Positions 14,921-20,937 of a stretch of 25,942 nt of DNA are shown here, piece by piece. Origin of the DNA: a virus. The position numbers and the translations under genes are program-made. Location: the IMG/VR virus record IMGVR_UViG_3300044511_000092, positions 1-25,942 of that record, one strand, 5' to 3'. Below the pieces are notes generated by a model. It did no database searches and was not told the DNA's origin. It worked only from the letters and a program-made list of their open reading frames with translations. The number at the start of each line of letters is the position of its first letter. Positions within the stretch are counted from its first letter, which is position 1.

Positions 14921-14940
14921 TAACCATCTGCAACTAACAT
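14920..14940 (-). CDS. Possible leader peptide MLVADG
   Basis: ATG at 14940 has AAGAGG five bases upstream and encodes six residues before TAG. That stop overlaps the GTG start of the methyltransferase-like frame (TAGTG). It may load ribosomes for coupled initiation, or mark a frameshift relative to an ancestral start. It is very short, so translation is uncertain. Confidence 0.35.
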   Translation of the reverse strand: MLVADG

Positions 14941-14965
14941 AGTAACCTCTTGTGGATTTTGCAAT

Positions 14966-15490
14966 TCATTTTGTGCAGTCCCACGGCTCATCTAAAATCT
15001 CTCCGTAAGCCTTGTCAGAGACCAGCTTGTTCGCAAAGGCCATCATCCTCGAATCGCCACCGTAGTATTCATTGAGGATCGTGCGGTAGACGTGGCTATT
15101 GGGCGTGTACCTGTTGAAGAAGGGCATCTCCTCCCCCTGACCGAACTTGATGTTGGTGATCGCGGCGGCGATAGCCGGGGAACGCGAAATGCCTGCCTCG
15201 CAGTGGATCAGCATCACCTTAACCTTGTCCCAGACCTCCTCCACGAAGTCCAAGACCTGTCTTGCCTGCTCCTTGCTGAAGAGCTTGCCGTCGAGGGCAT
15301 CTTCTTGCCCCAGACGGGGATTGGCGATGTCCCAGAAGCATAGTCTGAGAAGCCCGACCCTGTTCTCTTCGCTGAGGACGGGGAAGTCGCCCCTCTCCGT
15401 CGATACCGAGATTGCGGCCCACGGCACGCTGCACTTGAATTCCTTAGCCCATTTTCTTGAACGGACATCTATGTCTAATATGCTTTCCAA
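14966..15490 (-). CDS. Dual-specificity/tyrosine phosphatase-like protein
   Basis: I placed the start at TTG 15490, preceded by GGGAGG four bases upstream (174 residues); the frame is open to 15502. The protein contains the active-site loop VMLIHCEAGISRSPAIAAA (about 105-123), matching the HCx5R(S/T) signature of Cys-dependent phosphatases. The region before it has acidic residues (CFWDIANPRLGQEDAL) that could include the general acid Asp. Family members remove phosphate from protein Tyr/Ser/Thr or from nucleotide and lipid substrates. The phage target is unknown. A terminator lies immediately upstream. Confidence 0.82.
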   Translation of the reverse strand: MESILDIDVRSRKWAKEFKCSVPWAAISVSTERGDFPVLSEENRVGLLRLCFWDIANPRLGQEDALDGKLFSKEQARQVLDFVEEVWDKVKVMLIHCEAGISRSPAIAAAITNIKFGQGEEMPFFNRYTPNSHVYRTILNEYYGGDSRMMAFANKLVSDKAYGEILDEPWDCTK

Positions 15491-15514
15491 CGATCCTCCC
15501 AAGTCAACTATAGT

Positions 15515-15559
15515 AACAAAAAAAGGGAACCAGAGTCAACGAGACTACTGGTTCCCTTT
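15515..15559 (-). terminator. Strong terminator between 15724-16464 and phosphatase genes
   Basis: A perfect 12-bp stem (15522-15533 with 15548-15559, 14-base loop) is followed by seven T residues on the minus strand. It lies only about 25-30 bases before the phosphatase start, leaving little room for a separate promoter. Confidence 0.88.
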
Positions 15560-15723
15560 GGCTTGTTATTGCCTGTGAGGTTGGCACCCTTCTTGACTCA
15601 CTAAGAATCAGCAGAAGTTCCCATAAGCCATTGCCTCGCCATAGAACCCGGATGCCGCATCATTGGGATTAGCGTCAACCGTCCTGCTCTACAGCACGAA
15701 CGACACAGTATATAGTCAGTTCT
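15560..15723 (-). pseudogene. Gene-free stretch with coding remnant or small RNA
   Basis: No complete gene is visible. On the minus strand a start-less open stretch at about 15607-15690 reads SRTVDANPNDAASGFYGEAM then AYGNFC and a stop, preceded by TAG. Its FYGEAMAYGNF resembles IYGEVGSGGVW near the end of the adjacent 15724-16464 protein, so it could be a decayed copy of that C-terminus. The stretch also lies between a weak promoter and a strong terminator, so a small RNA of about 190 bases is the alternative. Confidence 0.3.
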
Positions 15724-15738
15724 TTAAGGAATTGTAAA
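15709..15738 (-). promoter_or_regulatory. Possible sigma70-like promoter
   Basis: On the minus strand TTTACA (15733-15738) and TATATA (15709-15714) are separated by 18 bases, overlapping the stop of the 15724-16464 gene. It would drive the short stretch that ends at the 15515-15559 terminator. Confidence 0.4.
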
Positions 15739-16464
15739 CACATCTGCTTGGCCGCTGGCCCAGACGCCACCCGAGCCAACTTCTCCGTAGATGTTATAGC
15801 TGCTGCCGTCTGCGTACACGCCTGCCGGGGTGACGAAGAAGTTGACGACGAGCATTACCTTCGAGGAACCAGCCGCCAGAGGCCCGTTGGTGTCCCCGAT
15901 GATGTTCCAGATGTTGTCGTTGCTGGCGAACGTGCCAGCGGCCCGGAGGCCCACGCCGGTCGTATGGAAGCTCTGGATATTGTTGAAGCTGTCGAAGTAA
16001 CCGCTGACCCGCGCCGCAGGTGGGGACAGAACCACGAAATGCCGGTGGATACACAGAACATCCGCCGTGCCGTTGCCAACCACCCCGGCTGGGACCGGGT
16101 AGATGTTGTACGTCACGGGGCCACAAATCTCAGCCACCTGAATGTCGTGGAGTAAGCGCTTGTCTTGATCGTAGAAGTCGTCATCGTCAAGATCGTTGAA
16201 GAGCGAGAGGATCTCTGGGGCATTATCTGAGTTGAGTGATCCAAAGTAGGTGGCATTCTTCCAAATGTCCACAATCACGTTACTGTAGGTGGGCATCTTC
16301 GACAGGTAGATGTCCCAGAAATCGCTGCCCTTCTTGAACGTGGCCTGAAACTGGTACGGGGTGATCTTGTGCCAGATCAGGGCGCACCGCCTCAAACTCT
16401 CAACCATCTCAAGAGTGGCGATCTTGTGATACAAGCCGGTGAGTATTCCCCTGTCTGTTGGCAT
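15724..16464 (-). CDS. Hypothetical protein, possible structural protein
   Basis: The 246-residue protein (MPTDRGILTGLYHKIATLEM...) has AAGGAG a few bases before its ATG. The N-terminal half is mixed. The C-terminal half is rich in Gly, Ala, Ser, Asn and Val with repeated short strands (VSGYFDSFNNIQSFHTTGVG, DGSSYNIYGEVGSGGVW), the composition of phage tail-fibre, decoration or receptor-binding domains. No family is recognised, and its replication-gene neighbours give no support for a virion role. It ends next to the remnant at 15560-15723. Confidence 0.7.
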   Translation of the reverse strand: MPTDRGILTGLYHKIATLEMVESLRRCALIWHKITPYQFQATFKKGSDFWDIYLSKMPTYSNVIVDIWKNATYFGSLNSDNAPEILSLFNDLDDDDFYDQDKRLLHDIQVAEICGPVTYNIYPVPAGVVGNGTADVLCIHRHFVVLSPPAARVSGYFDSFNNIQSFHTTGVGLRAAGTFASNDNIWNIIGDTNGPLAAGSSKVMLVVNFFVTPAGVYADGSSYNIYGEVGSGGVWASGQADVFTIP

Positions 16465-16473
16465 GGGCTCCTT

Positions 16474-16869
16474 TTAAGCGCAGTGAACGTGCTTCAGTTG
16501 GTTGTAGCCGAAGGATAGCTTGAGATCTTCGACTGTCTCGCCGATGCCCACGTTGTCATAGGTGAGATCGGAGAGTTCGAAGTATTCCAACTCATTCATC
16601 AAGCTGGCATAGAGACGCAAACGGGCCAGCCAACCGGCCATCGTCTTGCGTGATTCAGTGAGAAAATCAACAAGCTCCTGATCGCTTGTCTTCGTCATGG
16701 CGTCCTTGAAGGTGATACTGGACACGCCACTGACAGAGCCCATGAATCCCAGACGGTCGTTCATGCCGACCCGTCGAGGCTTCAAAACAAAGATGCCGTT
16801 CTTGCTGAACTCGGCGGTCCAGAACCGCCGCTTCTTCTGTTCATGTAGTGTTAGCCAGTGATTCTTCAT
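16474..16869 (-). CDS. Hypothetical protein with MKNHWL start
   Basis: The 131-residue protein begins MKNHWLTLHEQKKRRFWTAE, sharing the MKNHWL start and following basic stretch with the two paralogues at 12865-13204. The rest (ITFKDAMTKTSDQELVDFL, MAGWLARLRLYASLMNEL) is different and of unknown function. The ATG has GGGGT upstream and lies 29 bases inside the glycosylase gene end, so it is probably translated by coupling. Confidence 0.7.
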   Translation of the reverse strand: MKNHWLTLHEQKKRRFWTAEFSKNGIFVLKPRRVGMNDRLGFMGSVSGVSSITFKDAMTKTSDQELVDFLTESRKTMAGWLARLRLYASLMNELEYFELSDLTYDNVGIGETVEDLKLSFGYNQLKHVHCA

Positions 16870-17437
16870 CGCTACCCCGTTGCTTATTCCAGATCTTGAG
16901 GTCCAGATCAGCAGGGGATGTGTTCATCGCCGTCGCAATCTTCAGGAAAGCCTGCTCAAGTTCCAGATACTTCTTCTTCGTTGGCGTGTTCTTCGGCACT
17001 GCGTAACCAGTGTAATAAGACAGCCACTTCAGAACATGAGTATCTAGGCAAGCAACCTGTGCATTTTTCCGGGTATGAAGGACGAAGTAGCGGGCCGTCT
17101 TCATGCCGACCCCGTAGAGAGCCTCAAGCTGCTCCACCGTGCAGGTCTTCAGGTCTAAACCTGAAGAAGCGGCTACCAGCAGGCCCTTTGATTTGATGTT
17201 GTAGCAACCGAAACCAAAGGACTTCATAGTCTTGGCAAGATCCTCGTGCTCTTGGATCGCCAAGATGATCTGAAACGGCGTGCCTTCACAGAAGTCCTTG
17301 CCGTATTCGAGTAGGTTGTTGAGGTTGGCGGCGGTGCGCGTGGCATTCTTGCCTGCGACAGCAATACAAAAGAGGAGAAACTCTTGGAGTCCCTCCTCTT
17401 TGCGATTGAAGTCAGTGGCTTTGACTGGATCAACCAT
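16841..17437 (-). CDS. HhH-GPD DNA glycosylase / endonuclease III-like
   Basis: The 198-residue protein has the HhH-GPD core: LEALYGVGMKTARYFVLHT (about 104-122) with the hairpin GVGxKTA and a Lys in the position of the endonuclease III catalytic lysine, followed by ACLDTHVLKWL (about 128-138) with the catalytic Asp. Both residues of a bifunctional glycosylase/AP lyase are therefore present. The C-terminal 4Fe-4S cysteines of typical Nth are missing, as in OGG-type or archaeal members. The enzyme would remove damaged bases such as oxidised purines; the exact substrate is not determinable. GGGAG precedes the ATG. Confidence 0.82.
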   Translation of the reverse strand: MVDPVKATDFNRKEEGLQEFLLFCIAVAGKNATRTAANLNNLLEYGKDFCEGTPFQIILAIQEHEDLAKTMKSFGFGCYNIKSKGLLVAASSGLDLKTCTVEQLEALYGVGMKTARYFVLHTRKNAQVACLDTHVLKWLSYYTGYAVPKNTPTKKKYLELEQAFLKIATAMNTSPADLDLKIWNKQRGSDEESLANTT

Positions 17438-17650
17438 CCGTGGTCTCCCATTTCCTGATGAGGCGCTTACAGGGGATCTTAATGGGTATTGGCCGCTCTT
17501 GGCCGCAGGGCTCCTGAATTTCGCCTCCTACTTCAAGCCCTTTTTCGATTTCAGAGGTCGGGGATTTCAGATCCAACCACCAGACTTAATCAAAAAATCT
17601 GATGATTGTTAAGATGTTACCCCAATCCCCAAATTATCGCAACCTGTTTT

Positions 17651-18202
17651 TTAGAACAGGTTCTCTGTACTGAGGTTTGACTCAAACTCAGACGGCTGTT
17701 CATCGCCGTCGAATGACTTTACCGTCTCCTCGACGGCCTTGTCCAGACCCGGCACATAGTTCGGGTCTTTATGCCCGTAGATCGTGTCCTCGCGGAGCTT
17801 GTCCATCTGTTTCCGCAACATGTGGCCCATCGACTGAGCATTGTCGTGGTTCTTGTCCCAAGCCTTCAGGTGATTCTTAAGGCGGTTGACAATGTAGCGG
17901 GCCTCGACGATCTCTTCCTTGATTTCCGACACGTCGGCATCGCACTTGGACTTGGCTTCGGCCAGCTTGTCACTCGCGCCATTCTCTTTGGCTTCCACAA
18001 AGCGCTCAGAGAAGATCTTCTCGTACTTGACTTCCTTGTTTTGAAGGTTCTTCTCGGCCAGAGCGAGATAGGCACCGAAGTTGTCGTAGAACCCAGCTTC
18101 TTTCTGGATGTATGTGTTGAGGGAATCCTCATCAAACCGCAAGTTTTCTGGGTCAACTGAGACCTCGAACTTGTCAAACTGTAGTTTTTCTGCCTTTGCC
18201 AT
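17651..18202 (-). CDS. Helical protein, possible UvsY-like recombination mediator
   Basis: The 183-residue protein (MAKAEKLQFDKFEVSVDPEN...) is mostly helical and charged. It has a long coiled region (AYLALAEKNLQNKEVKYEKI, VSEIKEEIVEARYIVNRLKN) and an acidic tail. Its order of elements (short strand segment, DSLNTYIQKEAGFYDNFG, then the helical core) recalls T4 UvsY, which loads UvsX on gp32-coated DNA. This is a weak resemblance. A good promoter precedes it. The 213-base gap downstream (17438-17650) holds only an 8-bp stem around its stop and no gene I can support. Confidence 0.55.
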   Translation of the reverse strand: MAKAEKLQFDKFEVSVDPENLRFDEDSLNTYIQKEAGFYDNFGAYLALAEKNLQNKEVKYEKIFSERFVEAKENGASDKLAEAKSKCDADVSEIKEEIVEARYIVNRLKNHLKAWDKNHDNAQSMGHMLRKQMDKLREDTIYGHKDPNYVPGLDKAVEETVKSFDGDEQPSEFESNLSTENLF

Positions 18203-18224
18203 GATCGTCTCCTACTCCTTTAGC

Positions 18225-18253
18225 ATGATACTGTATAATCGAGCAAATGGCAA
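18225..18253 (-). promoter_or_regulatory. Sigma70-like promoter of the UvsY-like gene
   Basis: On the minus strand TTGCCA (18248-18253) and TATCAT (18225-18230) are separated by 17 bases. The -35 lies inside one arm of a perfect 12-bp inverted repeat (18245-18256 with 18270-18281). That repeat follows the helicase stop but lacks a T-run in that direction; it may be an operator or an RNA-processing hairpin. Confidence 0.65.
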
Positions 18254-18291
18254 CGCGGCTTGACTGGCGGCGTTGCCATTTTCTTAAAGAA

Positions 18292-19827
18292 TTAGCCCTC
18301 TTCATCTTCTTGCTGGATGTTCTCATTGAGAACGTCCTTGATGTCATCATCGTCGGTGTCGGAGGGCTTCCAGTGCTCGACCACCATATCCACTTTCGTC
18401 TCTTCGGAGACAACTTCCTTCTGTGCGTTCAGCTTCGCCTTGTACTCTTCGCGGGTGATCTCGGTGATCCTCAAGGTCTCCTTGTCGAACTTAAGATAGA
18501 TCTGATAGCGGCTCTTGCCATCACGCTGCTTGATGACGTAGCCGCGACCGATGCCGAGAAGCTTCTCATTGTCGTTCTGGTTCAATGAGACGCAACCATC
18601 AAGGGGCCTAATCTGGCCGAAAGCGTCAGCCAAGTGTTCGTCGTCAATGCGGTGCCGCTCGCCCTTGCCCTCCTTCTTCGCATCGCGGTTTGGCTGCATA
18701 GCGGTCGCCACGAAGATGTTCTCCTCGGTCGCCAGCGCACGAAGCTCGCGGACGAGCTTCTCGCGGGACTCGTAGGTCTTCATGTCGGGATGGTTTGCCA
18801 TTTCGCCAACGTAATCCACGATCACGAAGTCGGGATCGAAGCCGTGGAAACGTAGCTGACTGATATAGGCCCGGATCGTGTTGATGGTGGCCGTGCCAGC
18901 CGGGAACTGCTTGATGACGAGGGGCCAGATTTCGCCCGCGTACTGGACCGACGAGAAGCCCGTGAGCTTCTTGAAGATGTCGTCCTTGTTGGCACACAAA
19001 TTTTGGACAGGAAATCCAGTGAAGATGGCGTCCAGTCGGTCGGCCACCTTTTCTTCTGCGAGTTCAAGAGAGATATAGACACCCTTCTTGCCTCGCAGGA
19101 CGTTCGTTGCCGCGATGTTCGCCAGCATGACGGACTTGCCAACGCCCGAACCAGCCACGATGGACACGATCTCACCACGACAGTAACCGCCACCAGCCAC
19201 TTCGAGGTCGATGCCGTCCAGACCGAGGATGAACCGTTCCTTGTCTTGGTCCTCTTCCTCCTTCTTGGCGTAGCGATCCTTGATGCTCTTGAAGTAGTCG
19301 ATGCCGATCTCGAAGTTCTGATGCGTGGTCATCGCCTCACGCATCTTGTCATAGATCTTGTTCCACGTATCCTCGGACTCCGGGGCCTTGTCAATCATCG
19401 TCAAAGAGTCGTGGAACGCCTTCTTGAGCGACTGAATCTTGGCGAAGTACGTGATCTTGTCTTGCAGGTACTCCCGCGCCTCCATGCCCGGCTGGAAGTA
19501 TTCAAACAGGACGTTCACTTCGCCGAGGTAGTAGGGCAGGGCCTTGTTGTCCTTCAACTCGGACTTCAGTTCGTTGATGATGAAGTCCTTCCGAGGAAGG
19601 ATGCGGTACTTCTTGAAGAACTCGAAGGCGATACCAACCACCTTCGAGTGGGCCTTGTTCGTGAAGTAGCTCGACCGAACAAGGTCGAGCGACTGGAGGA
19701 GGAACTGTCTGTCTGCGATCAGGAGGGCCGCGATGTGCCGTTGGAACTCCTCGTCCCAACTGTACTTCGTATCCCCCTCACCATCTGGATCAACCAGTGT
19801 GGGGTCGTCAATGAATGGGTCTGCCAT
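18292..19827 (-). CDS. DnaB/gp41-like replicative helicase
   Basis: The 511-residue protein has an N-terminal helical domain (FQRHIAALLIADRQFLLQSL, as in DnaB-type N domains) and a RecA-like C-terminal ATPase. Walker A AGSGVGKS is at 225-232 within GEIVSIVAGSGVGKS, an ExA-type ISLELAEEKVADRL is near 252-265, and Walker B is DFVIVDYVGEM near 340. VATAMQPNRDA and VSLNQNDNE fit the later helicase motifs. It would form a hexamer and unwind DNA at the fork. The C-terminal tail is acidic. Its own promoter and a small leader hairpin lie upstream. Confidence 0.93.
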   Translation of the reverse strand: MADPFIDDPTLVDPDGEGDTKYSWDEEFQRHIAALLIADRQFLLQSLDLVRSSYFTNKAHSKVVGIAFEFFKKYRILPRKDFIINELKSELKDNKALPYYLGEVNVLFEYFQPGMEAREYLQDKITYFAKIQSLKKAFHDSLTMIDKAPESEDTWNKIYDKMREAMTTHQNFEIGIDYFKSIKDRYAKKEEEDQDKERFILGLDGIDLEVAGGGYCRGEIVSIVAGSGVGKSVMLANIAATNVLRGKKGVYISLELAEEKVADRLDAIFTGFPVQNLCANKDDIFKKLTGFSSVQYAGEIWPLVIKQFPAGTATINTIRAYISQLRFHGFDPDFVIVDYVGEMANHPDMKTYESREKLVRELRALATEENIFVATAMQPNRDAKKEGKGERHRIDDEHLADAFGQIRPLDGCVSLNQNDNEKLLGIGRGYVIKQRDGKSRYQIYLKFDKETLRITEITREEYKAKLNAQKEVVSEETKVDMVVEHWKPSDTDDDDIKDVLNENIQQEDEEG

Positions 19828-19837
19828 CTTACACCTT

Positions 19838-19851
19838 CCCGATGAGTCGGG
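19838..19851 (-). promoter_or_regulatory. Small leader hairpin before the helicase ribosome-binding site
   Basis: CCCGA and TCGGG form a 5-bp stem with a four-base loop just upstream of the AAGG Shine-Dalgarno of the helicase gene. It may affect mRNA stability or translation; this is inferred. Confidence 0.35.
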
Positions 19852-19874
19852 TATCTAGTCTTAATGATCGACCC

Positions 19875-19903
19875 TTTATACCCGAAACATAAGATTGCGC
19901 CAA
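19875..19903 (-). promoter_or_regulatory. Sigma70-like promoter of the helicase gene
   Basis: On the minus strand TTGGCG (19898-19903) and TATAAA (19875-19880) are separated by exactly 17 bases. It lies just after the terminator of the TIGR operon. Confidence 0.72.
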
Positions 19904-19913
19904 CTCTGGGTTT

Positions 19914-19948
19914 AGGAAAGGAAAAGCCGCCTTAAATCAAGGCGGCTT
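19914..19948 (-). terminator. Terminator of the tasR operon and array 1
   Basis: A perfect 10-bp stem (19924-19933 with 19939-19948, five-base loop) is followed on the minus strand by TTTTCCTTTCC. It ends the unit carrying tasR, array 2, the Nudix gene and array 1, and supports minus-strand transcription of the repeats. Confidence 0.8.
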
Positions 19949-19961
19949 CGTACAAACTTAT

Positions 19962-20094
19962 TGGTCTTTCGACAGCGCCCAGATGACTCACAAGGTATCC
20001 GCGACTTTTCAGCACTGCTACGATGGTTCACACACGATCTTTGGTCTTTCGACAGCACCGCTTTGGTTCACACACGATCTTTGGTCTTTCGACA
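19962..20094 (-). repeat. TIGR-like array 1 (four 13-base and three 9-base boxes)
   Basis: Read on the plus strand, a 13-base box (TGGTCTTTCGACA type; 19962, 20002, 20042, 20082) alternates with a 9-base box (TGGTTCACA type; 19984, 20024, 20064). Every variable spacer is exactly 9 bases and the unit is exactly 40 bases. Spacers in order are gcgcccaga, aggtatccg, ctgctacga, cacgatctt, gcaccgctt, cacgatctt; the last repeats the fourth. The probable RNA is the minus strand, where each 13-base box folds into a GAAA-tetraloop hairpin. One box (20002) has a T:A pair in place of C:G next to the loop. The array starts directly after the Nudix stop and ends at a terminator. Confidence 0.88.
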
Positions 20095-20592
20095 TCAACT
20101 CGGCGGCTTCGAGAAAGTGGGGATTGTTACAGATATTGTGTGAAGAGGCTTGTATTCCGGGCAGGCGGAATCGGTGATGGTCCATCCATCGACTTCGCAC
20201 CGCATGAGCGGAATGATGACCCGCAGATTGGGAATAAGCCGCTTGTCGGCCAACGCCTCATGGAACGGCATCCACATAACCTCTTCGGTCTCGCCCTCGC
20301 GGGGCTTAAGTTCGACGTGTGTTTCGGCGATGGCATTGAGACAGTGGATCGTGAACTGACGGTCCTTCATCACACCCATCTGTTGCATCCGCCACGCTTG
20401 CAGACCGGTCTCTTCGTGAAGCTCGCGCTTGGCGGCTTCCTCGGGCGTCTCCCCTTCTTCCATGCGGCCACCGGGCAGATTCAGCTTGCCCTTCTGCCAC
20501 TCCGGTCGGTCCTTGAGGATGAGCAGGATTTGAATCTGATCCTTGAAGTCGCTGTACCTCATGCACAGGACTAACACGTATTCCTTCGACAT
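20095..20592 (-). CDS. Nudix hydrolase
   Basis: The 165-residue protein contains the complete Nudix box at about residues 38-61 (GGRMEEGETPEEAAKREL then HEETGL), fitting Gx5Ex7REUxEExGU. These enzymes hydrolyse nucleoside diphosphates linked to another group, such as oxidised dNTPs, NAD derivatives or RNA caps; the substrate is unknown. I chose the ATG at 20592 (MSKEYVLVL...) with AAGGAG upstream; the frame stays open through array 2, but that part is repeat, not protein. The gene sits between TIGR arrays 2 and 1 in the tasR operon, and its TGA abuts the first box of array 1. Confidence 0.9.
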   Translation of the reverse strand: MSKEYVLVLCMRYSDFKDQIQILLILKDRPEWQKGKLNLPGGRMEEGETPEEAAKRELHEETGLQAWRMQQMGVMKDRQFTIHCLNAIAETHVELKPREGETEEVMWMPFHEALADKRLIPNLRVIIPLMRCEVDGWTITDSACPEYKPLHTISVTIPTFSKPPS

Positions 20593-20605
20593 CCATGTCT
20601 CCTTA

Positions 20606-20937
20606 TGGTTCACAAAATGAGTTTGGCCTCTCGGCAAACCTCCGTTGGTTCGCAAGGCGGTTCTGGCCTTTCGGCAAGGTACACATGGCCCGTATTCCCT
20701 TTTGGTCCTTCGACAAAGTTCTAATGACTCACACTGAAACAGTGGCCTCTCGGCAACACCGCGATGGTTCACATATCAACTCTGGCCTTTCGGCAGTGGC
20801 TCTTTGGCTCACAGCACCAGCATGGCCTTTCGGCACAGGTACATTGGCTCGTACCACGCAGCTAACAATGACTCACAAGCTGCCCTTTGGCCTTTCGGCA
20901 CAGCTATGATGGTTCACATTCGCTGAATTGGCCTTTA
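20606..20937 (-). repeat. TIGR-like array 2 (seven full 13-base and nine 9-base boxes)
   Basis: The 13-base boxes start at 20624, 20664, 20703, 20743, 20783, 20823 and 20888, with a partial one at 20929. The 9-base boxes start at 20606, 20646, 20686, 20725, 20765, 20805, 20845, 20869 and 20910. Spacers are 9 bases except one of 8 and two of 10. The order is aaatgagtt, aacctccgt, aggcggttc, aggtacaca, ttcccttt, aagttctaa, ctgaaacag, acaccgcga, tatcaactc, gtggctctt, gcaccagca, caggtacat, an irregular 15 bases, agctgccctt, cagctatga, ttcgctgaat. The irregular unit lacks a 13-base box. Most boxes here are the C:G form (minus strand TGCCGAAAGGCCA). The array directly follows tasR, whose stop lies in the partial box. 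Confidence 0.88.

Noticed and set aside
15600-15700. tRNA-like segment (TAGAGCAG and GGGTTCTA on the minus strand)
   Set aside because: The T-arm and acceptor stem do not pair and no cloverleaf can be drawn.
15600-15720. TAG read as an amino acid (alternative genetic code)
   Set aside because: Other genes, such as 2850-3164, end at TAG in sensible places, so TAG works as a stop.
20593-20772. N-terminal extension of the Nudix protein through array 2
   Set aside because: The frame happens to be open through the repeats, but the ATG at 20592 has a strong ribosome-binding site and the Nudix fold needs no extension.
20606-20937. Array boxes as plus-strand promoters or protein-binding operators
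   Set aside because: The paired changes and GNRA loops appear only when the minus strand is read as RNA, and the terminators with T-runs also face the minus strand.
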